Assembly: GCA_022605955.1 (NCBI GenBank)
Contig: JAKCOZ010000001.1
Location: 75,212,520 to 75,276,519 of the forward strand
DNA: 64,000 nucleotides
Direction: 5' to 3'
DNA from: Rallus limicola
Lineage: Eukaryota > Chordata > Aves > Gruiformes > Rallidae
Shown here: positions 26,901-35,900 of the stretch, one piece after another
How positions within the stretch are numbered: position 1 is the stretch's first letter
How the letters are laid out: each line of letters opens with the position of its first letter
The notes under the pieces: generated by a model
Seen by the model: only the letters and a program-made list of their open reading frames with translations
Databases searched by the model: none
What the model was told of the DNA's origin: nothing
Translations under genes and position numbers: made by a program

Positions 26901-29900
26901 AATACCTTTAAGACTGTAAGTATACATGCTTAATTACAGTTCATCAGCTTTAATTGCTTTCTAATGAGTGAATAATACATAGCAGCTAAATTTACCATCT
27001 AAACCATTCAGATTATTCTGCTTGTTTTTCAGCTTACTTGGCACACTGACGTGAATGAAATGTAAGATTATTATGTAATGAAAAAGTAAGATTATAGAGC
27101 TGTTTGGATTTTATTTGTTGTTGGTTTTGCTTAATGCTTTTTTGGCTTATTTTGAGATACCTCACGTGCAGTGCTTTGTATCAATTTAATCTTATCTGAA
27201 GGCAGATAGAAAGCAGCACTTTAGAATCTTTGCAAGAGAGGGCCGTAAGACTTGTTTAAAATAAGAAAACCCTGTGCGAAAGCATAGAGCATATAATGAT
27301 GACACAACTAAATGCAGTGCAATGGTATTGCAATCAATGCCTCCATTACTGAAATTATAGCCTCATTTTGACTCAGCAGTGGTTTATCCAACTACGCATA
27401 CTTCTTGGAGTAAAGAAACAAAACCTAAAGATTATATTTCAATAATTCAGAATTTAATAACATGTGAAGACAAAGCTTTTGTGCTTCATGACTTCGATTA
27501 GAATAGAACCACATGGCACTTTAACAGAACAGCATTTTAAATCCATCACTCACTGCTTTCAACATCACCAGCATCAATACCACTTCTACCGATTCTAAAG
27601 TCTCATCCTAATCTGAAATCCTTTCTTACCCTTCAGAAGGCTGCAGATGGCTTTAACTGCTTATTTGCCTTTATTTAGCTATGCTTTACAATCTTCTTCG
27701 CTCTCTTTTAAACTATTATGGCTGCACACCTTATTTCAGGATTGAGTATGTTTCCATGTGCACAAATCCCATTTGTTTATTCCCACAGGAGCACTACAGT
27801 TAATAATCTGTAATGGTGACGGAATCAGTTTTCTAACCTACATACCTCCCGACTAGAATTATAAGCAGCTAATTTTTCCCATGTAAAATAAGTCTTATGT
27901 AGCTACATAAGGGTACTAACAGATTTATTTGTTCTAAATACAGCAGACTTCTACTCATATGGAATTGGCCAACATTTCACATTATAAGTATTCATGAACA
28001 CTGATTAGATTCCTCAAAGGCATATATATCTTCTTTATCATTCCAAAGACAGAGTTTCAGCTCCCCTGCACTATCCCTCTTACTATCCCCATTCCTGTTA
28101 CTTCATTTGCATGAAAAATCAGATTTAACCTGGCACATTTAGTTCCTAACAACAGTGGTAGTGAGAAAACTACAATCCAGAATTTAATAAAAGAGGTGGC
28201 CATGAAGGGGTTTGCCCTTTGAGTGCATCTGACAGGCAGGAAGCAATTACGTGAAACTGGTAATTAGGAAAGAAGAGGGTGAGCAGGAGGGAAGCAGCAA
28301 GCCTGAATATTGACAGCTATACAACTATTTTGCCCATTAACTTAAGCAGCAGCCTCGTTTTTCTTACATTTGAGTGGTGTGTCAAAATTCATCTGCTTCC
28401 AATCAAATTAGCAAACGGTGCTTTCCTGAGTGGAACTTACCTCTGTAATAGAAGAGACACAGATCTGAGAGCACAAACCACCGCTTCTTCCACAACTTCA
28501 TCCCAGTACTATCCTGTATTAACCAAAGTGAATAAGTAAGAACTTTCACACTAATAATAGTGACAGTTCATATGGCAAACCAGGTACTAACTAACTCTGG
28601 TTAGGTGCCAGTAGTTAACTTTCTTGGCTAAAATATTTTAAATATCTCTGACTTCCTCATCACAGACACGGTAACTCAGAAAGCCCAAAGTTAACATGAC
28701 TAAAGAATCAATGAAATCAGAGCCCGTTATTTTAGCACACTAGAGACCACAATCTATAGTTAACAAAAAAGTATACTTCTTTATAAAAAAAAAGGAAAAG
28801 AGAAAGGTAATAGTTGGGGTAAATCCTCCATTGTTTCCTGAAGAAATACCTTGCTGAAGTTCATCTTCTACTACTATTCATATATCTAAAGCAAATTTCT
28901 TTCTAAAATAAAGTTTATTCCTAAAGCAATTTCATTTTCTTTTATGCTTATAAACAATTTACACTGCACAGCTCAGAATGAAAGACCGCTACCACTACCG
29001 CAGTGTAAATAAGCCAGAGCACTGCAGAGCGCACATCCTGGTAGAATCATATTTAATAAATATGTTAATCTGTTCCAAGAAGAAAAGTATGTGTGAATTA
29101 TCAATATTCCTGTAGTAAATAGGTTTTATGACAACCAAGAAGAGGTATTCTATGATAAGAAACTACGGGGTGGTGCAGCTTTGGTTTTGGGTTGGGTTTG
29201 AGAATTTTTCGCAAAAAGTCAGCATAATTTTTAGTCTCTATTTCAAGCTCTTCTGTTCTTGAGTAGGGTAAATGAGCTGAAGGAGGAAAAAGAAAGGGTA
29301 AAGCAAGCGTTAGCTAAAAACTATTACTCAGTAAAAGTTAAAAAAAAAAATCCTTTGCCACAAACATTTTGACAAACAGAATAACTAAACACTTTATAGA
29401 ACCTTGCTTATGAGGACACTGATGAAGCCTGGAAGCACTGTCCATAGCAGTTAGCTCCTCCCTCACAGCTGGAAAGGCAGATGCAAGGGGAGGAGGCTGC
29501 CTTCCTCACCTTATTGACAAGGTCAGTGACTCTGTAGTGAATTAGGATCCCAGACCCCTGGCCCAAAAGACATTTGCCATAAAAATCAACTGCACGATGT
29601 GAAAATACCCAAAATTCTTCAGCATAAAGGACTAACACAAACCCTCAGACAGACTTTCTGAAGAGGCTGTTACACAATGTCACATTTATCCCATCGCTAA
29701 AAAACATAGTCATGTATAACTGTCTCATTTAATTAAAAAATCCAGAAAACACTACTTCAGGAACAGAGTGACTTTTTCCAACTAAGAGTTTAATAACCCC
29801 ACAACAAATCAAAAAATATAAATCTCTCACCTTTACAACTTTTTACTCTCCATACTGAATGAGATTAAAGGCCACAAAAGTATGTAAACATGGAAGTCTT

Positions 29901-32900
29901 CTACTAAACAGCTATTTCTACATCTTTTTATCTGAGAGTAGTTTTTAAAAACAGACTCATCAACAGCATCCAGAAGCTAGGTGAGTCATACCAGTCTATC
30001 AGAGATGGGACAGTAAATGATAATGTAGATTCAAAACAGCATATACACATTTGCCTCAGCAGAGTTTAAATGACAGGTTCATACAGGGTTCTTGGTGGTT
30101 TTATAAAATATACTCCTAGTATGGCCTAAGGAGTTTTGTTGTTCGATGGTTTTGATCAAACTACACTACTCTGATTTTCTGCACAGTGAGAAAGGGCAGG
30201 TGGTCTGGTATTGCAGAATAGCAAATCCGCAGCAGGTTGTGTCACTAAATACTAAGCAGCACGTACTTCAGATTAATTTACATTCTATAGGAAAACCTAA
30301 AATGATCTCTCATTTTAAGATGATCATCTTTGAGTTAAGAAAAGAGGCACTCCTCTCTCTTTTTCTAAGTGAAAAAATGCCTTTAGGTCCAATTTCTTAT
30401 TCAAAATAATTCTTTTTTTAATAAAAAAGATACAGCCTAACAAAAAAAATCAGAATTCTTAAAAAAGGGAATATGCTGGACCATACATCCTCGTCCCATC
30501 ATCTCAGCATGACTAAAATTCATTGAGCTACCAACATCTGCCTTGATTTTTCAAGAACTTTGTGCATTTTATAGAGGCATGCATATATACCATTAATGAT
30601 CTGTACTAGTCTGATGCCCTTACTGATTTGTATCAGAATGTTAACCATAAAGTAGCAAATTAATCAAAATACCATGTGTCTGTTCCTCACAGCTTAAAGC
30701 TTCACTCTGGCACTGCTGATTGTATTTTATGTAAATGACTGTCTTTTATACATTATGAAGAAGAACTTTTACACAGTGAGGGTGAGACTGGAACAGGCTG
30801 CCCAGGGAGGTGGTGGAGTCTCCTTCTCTGGAGATATTCAAGACCTGTGTGGATGCCTATCTGTGTGACCTGTCCTAGGGAGCTACTTTGGCAGGGGGGT
30901 TGGACCCAATGATCTCTTGAGGTTCTTTCCAACCCCTACGATTCTGTGATTACACACCTTCTACTCTCCCCCCCACCCCCCCCTGAAAAAAGGAGGACGT
31001 GAAGAGTACCTGTTTGTAGAGCCAGCCACGCCTGACAACTGGTGCATTAGGATTTCTCTTTATTGAGTTGGATCTCTTTCCAAAATTATGGACTTTCTTT
31101 GAAGATCGTGATGTCTACATTGAAGCAAAGAGGTTAAAGAAAACATGACATCAATACCTGTTGAAAAATTGTAATGCATTTTCTTTTGTTAAAGATCTTT
31201 TCCTTATACATGGTCCACTGGGGGACTGCAGAATACAAACTGTACTCCTTTTTCAGGTAATTATTATGATGGGTCTGCTGGTCTCAGCATTTCTTTCTTT
31301 TTCCTCTGCAGAAAATTTAAAGACAAATCCCAAGAAAAGTACTTTTTAAAAAAAAAATAATTTTACAGAAAAAACAACCAAATACATATCTGACCTTCTT
31401 ATAAGGTAGGTGAAAGCCTACCAAGCTGTAAAGAGAGAGATAAAATTAGCAGAATTTTCCTTAATTATGACAAATTACATCACCTGGGCAAGAAAACTCT
31501 ACTCTTTCCTGCTTACAGCTCTGGCCTAATAAGTGAAGTTTGTTCATATTTCAACAGGATATAATTCAAAGGCTTCTTGTTGAGTCTCCCCTTTTCCTAA
31601 CATTTAGTAACTTTACAAAATTCTTTCTTCCCCTCTTGAGAACCTATTGCTCTATGATCTCTTGGCTGGTTTGAATATCCATTATTTTATTTGCTTGCAT
31701 TAAGGCCTACTTTAAATCTTTTACCCATGAACTACAGTGCTTATATCCGCTTGTTGCTCACATCTTTTACATCCTCACCACTATGCAATCATCACAGGTG
31801 ATTAAGAGAAGTAGGATAAATAAACCATTTTACATTTTATTCCTCTTCTACTTGAGTAGCCAAAAGAAACTGGGAAAAGCATAAAGAAACGGGCAGCGCC
31901 TCGCTAATTCACACTTCATACTTTTCAGCCTACATTTAGGAAAAGCTTGCTCTACAACAGACCTAAACATTTACTTGTGTTTCAAATTCTGTAAGAACCG
32001 GTGCCTCAGAAACCACATGATTTGATACAGCAAAGTATCCCTCCCTGCAAAAGAAGTAAAGTTCTAGTAAGTTTTCTAAGCCTCTGCTCCAAATCCATCA
32101 ATTGAACTGAGATGATATAATCCTGTGCTTCAGCTTCCCCTGCGCTACTACTGCGACTCATCACAATGTTATGCAAAGCTCCTGAAGGAGGAAGGGTAAA
32201 CAAACACCCGGGTTTTGTTGCAAATTAGGGTATGGGGTTTCTCTACTGAAATTCTCTCCACACGCATGGCAGAACGGAGCTGGGTTTTATACATGCTTCA
32301 GAGAGTGTTCCACGGTAGGTTACAAATCATAAACTGGAAACAGCAATTTAAAATCATGTGCAGCTTCTGTCAACAATTCCTTTAACTGAGGAGTAGAATA
32401 TAAAACTTAGCCAAAAAAGAGCAACTACAAAAAATACAGGTGTTTATCTTAAGACTACAACACAATGAAACAAGGTCACTTTGCGTTTCTTTTTTGAAAG
32501 CATCAGGAGAGAATAAAAAAACCCCCACAACATAGAGTGCTTTTAATTTCCCTTGAAGGTACAGATATAGACAGTCAACTCTGTTTGGAAAGCAAGACAG
32601 AGCAATTGAAAACCTAATTAAAGAGAAAAGTAAAAATCCGTCACATTTTCTATCTGAAAAATTCCACCAGTGCAAAGTGGACAAAGTTTCTAGGAAGCCA
32701 AGAAAATGACGACATTCAGCTAAAAAAAAAAAAACAAAGAGAAAAAACCCCCAGAGAACTTATACCAAATCAGAGCACATTATAAAATTAACTCTGTATC
32801 CATCTCAGTTAACCCGTTTGGCTCCTATAGTGGCATCTCACACGACAGCTGGGCTCAGATTCTGATCAGAAGCAATTTGTAACACCTGTACCTGCTCTAA

Positions 32901-35900
32901 TACAAGGCATCAAAAGGTTTGAAACTTCTAGAGTATTCCAGACTTCCTATGCTTGTACAATGACTAAAACATTAAGGATGCTTCAGAAAATGTAACCAAC
33001 CACATGTACTACTAACAGACCTCTCTCAGATAGGTGTGATAACAAACCATATTGACTCCAATTTCAAAGTTTTAATGGGTTAATTATACATCTTGCCACC
33101 TGTGAATACCAACTTCCATTAATGAAACAGAGCATCACAAGGGCTTTCCAATTTTAGTTAACACAGAGAACACTTTGGGTGGCTCGTGATTATCACACAC
33201 TACATAAAGAGAGTAACTCTTTGCAACAAACTGAACCTTGAGACAATGAGTATTTTAGGATATTGAAGTATCATAGGTGTATATATAAACTAATTATGAG
33301 TTTTCAAACTTTTTAGATCACCTCCTCCTCTTGTTATGTCTGAGATGTCTGATCATCCCACGTTCTCTCACACACATACCCAATATATCTCAAACTGGGG
33401 AAACAGGAAGAAAACAAACACACACACAAAAAAACCCCACAAACTGAAGGGTTAAAGGACTTTTTTTACCCAACTGCACTAAAAATATAGGACACTGCAC
33501 TGCTTGAGTTTTTGGAGAAGGCAAAGAGAAAAGAAGGATAGTGAATGAAGGGTCCAACTACTAATCACTTGCCTTCTTGTGTAGAAGGCAATTGAGCTAG
33601 CAAACTTAGAGTCACGTCTGGTACCATCTGACCCATTCTAAGGAACCGTTTTCCCAGCAACTGTGATGCCTCAAAACAGAACCTCTGCATGGAGCCTGTA
33701 CAATTCCAGTACTAGGAAAGAAACCATGAAGTCCAGCCAGTGATATTCACTCTTTCCCAAACCTGAAGAAAACAAACACTGGCAGGGTTTTGAACTCTGG
33801 GGAACAGGTCAGTAGCTGGGGTCACACAATTCATCACTCTGAAAGCTGCCCTTCTCTCTGCTTATGTGAGGCAGAATTTATGTGAGGCTTCTTCCTCAGT
33901 TTAAGAACTAGAACAAAAGTAATTAACACACTAAACTTATTGCGCCTATATTTGAAAAACATGGATTCATAACCTGGCTGATAAGGAAATTTTCTGCATG
34001 TCAACTCAAAGAACCAAAATCAAATCTTTGTAATTTTGAACTTCTGTTTAAAAATATGTTTCCAGTCTTCAAGGCTTACATTATCTCCCACACCACAAAC
34101 CAACATGATGCTGCCTTCCGGATTTTGTAGGCAATTTCAGTGTCTTCCAGTGTTGTAGTTTTCCATCAGCTAAGCGGGTTTCTGCCTCAGCATTTTAGCT
34201 GGGACCAGGAGTTTGTTCTGGAAGCAAATCTCCCAATCATGCACTCTCACTGTGCTTTAGTTTGCATGGTCGAGCAAATGGAATTTGTTTTAGCTAAGAC
34301 TAAAATGTAAGATGTACAAGAAGCACTACTGGACTAGTTTGAATATAATCCATGAAAATGCAGTAAATATGTTTGATCATGAGCACCTTTCATACTGCTC
34401 CTGTGTACTATGCTGTTTCCTAAACACCTCATGGCTATTACCCCCAAATTTTTTACTAACTCGAATCTGGGGGAGAGACTGATTTTTGTCTCACCTCATA
34501 TCAACCTCTAGACAGCAGCATTAGACTCCAATGAGTGTTTCTGCCACAAAACAAACTTCTCCAAGTTCCAGGTCTATTCAGGATCAGTTAGCATTAATGA
34601 ATGGGAAAACTGATGTCTATAACCTTCAACTGCTTAAAGCTTAAGTTGTAAACATCAACCTTTTGTCCACTTCTCATTACCTTCCAGTATTATGTCTCTT
34701 CACGAGTTATCACTGGAAACAGAGACACCTAAAAAATAGGTGTGGCAAGCATTCTTCTGTTCTGTAATTTACTTTCAGCACCAATATTTTACTCCTTTTT
34801 TGTTGTGCTGCAACACACAGAATCTCTGCATATTACATTCAAAGGCTGGGAAGACAGCTAAAAATTTCAGACTGTCCTGCTGATAAAATGTATGATAGAT
34901 ATGAACAATAAAAACATAGAAGAAAATTAGTTGCAGATTCCGGGTACAACCAATAGATGATTTCTATATAGTTACCTTCAAAAGCAGTTCAATCTGTTAG
35001 CCTTAAATAACCACCAGAAAATGCTGACTAGAATTAGCTGTGGTTTTACTTTGGAAGCATTCATCTCTTTTAAAATGGTGTTACAGCAATTCAGACAAAT
35101 TTACATTTGAAAACTGACGTACAGTAATTGCACATGCAGTCACAGTAATAATACTAATATTTTAAGTCCATTTAGTAACTAGAATAGACAGGAGGAATGA
35201 GAAGTAGAACAAAAGTCTATTTCTTCAACATATAATTTCCACATGAAGCGAAATGTGTCATTAACCAATGAAAGTAAAGAAATTACAGTAACTGGGCCGT
35301 AACAACCTCATTTTCCTTCTCCAACTATGAAACAAACATGCTAAAGGGCATTTTAAACTTCTCTCTTGAAAGAGGAGTGTGAAAAAAATGTTTGTAAAAC
35401 AGGTGCTCCTAAATTTTAATTAATTTCTTACATTTAACCTGTGAGCTAGTTCTGTTGCAACTCATTTGCTGTGTAAATGTTGCAATCTACACCACTTTTA
35501 TAATGCTACAAAGTTATCTTGGGGTTTCTGCTTGGTTGGTTTAGGGATTGGCTGGTTTTGAGTTCACAGGTTATTTTTTTTGTGGTGTCGAGGTTGTTTT
35601 GGTTTAAATTTGCTTTCTGGCATGAACTTACAGACGATCATATGAAAGCTGAAATTATGCATTTTGTTACTGTTAGATGAATTACAATTCATCTGTGGCT
35701 CCTTATTTTTTGCCCCAGCAACACAGATAGATTAGGTCAATTTTCTCATTAAAAAATAATTTTCAAATGCAAATCAAGGATTCTGCCTGTCTAAGAAGAC
35801 ATGAAAAAGGTTTGCAAAATGCACTTTAGAAAGACCTTACAGTGTTTACTACCACACTGAAAAGAAATTATTTTAATCCAGCTTTCTGAAATAACGGAAA

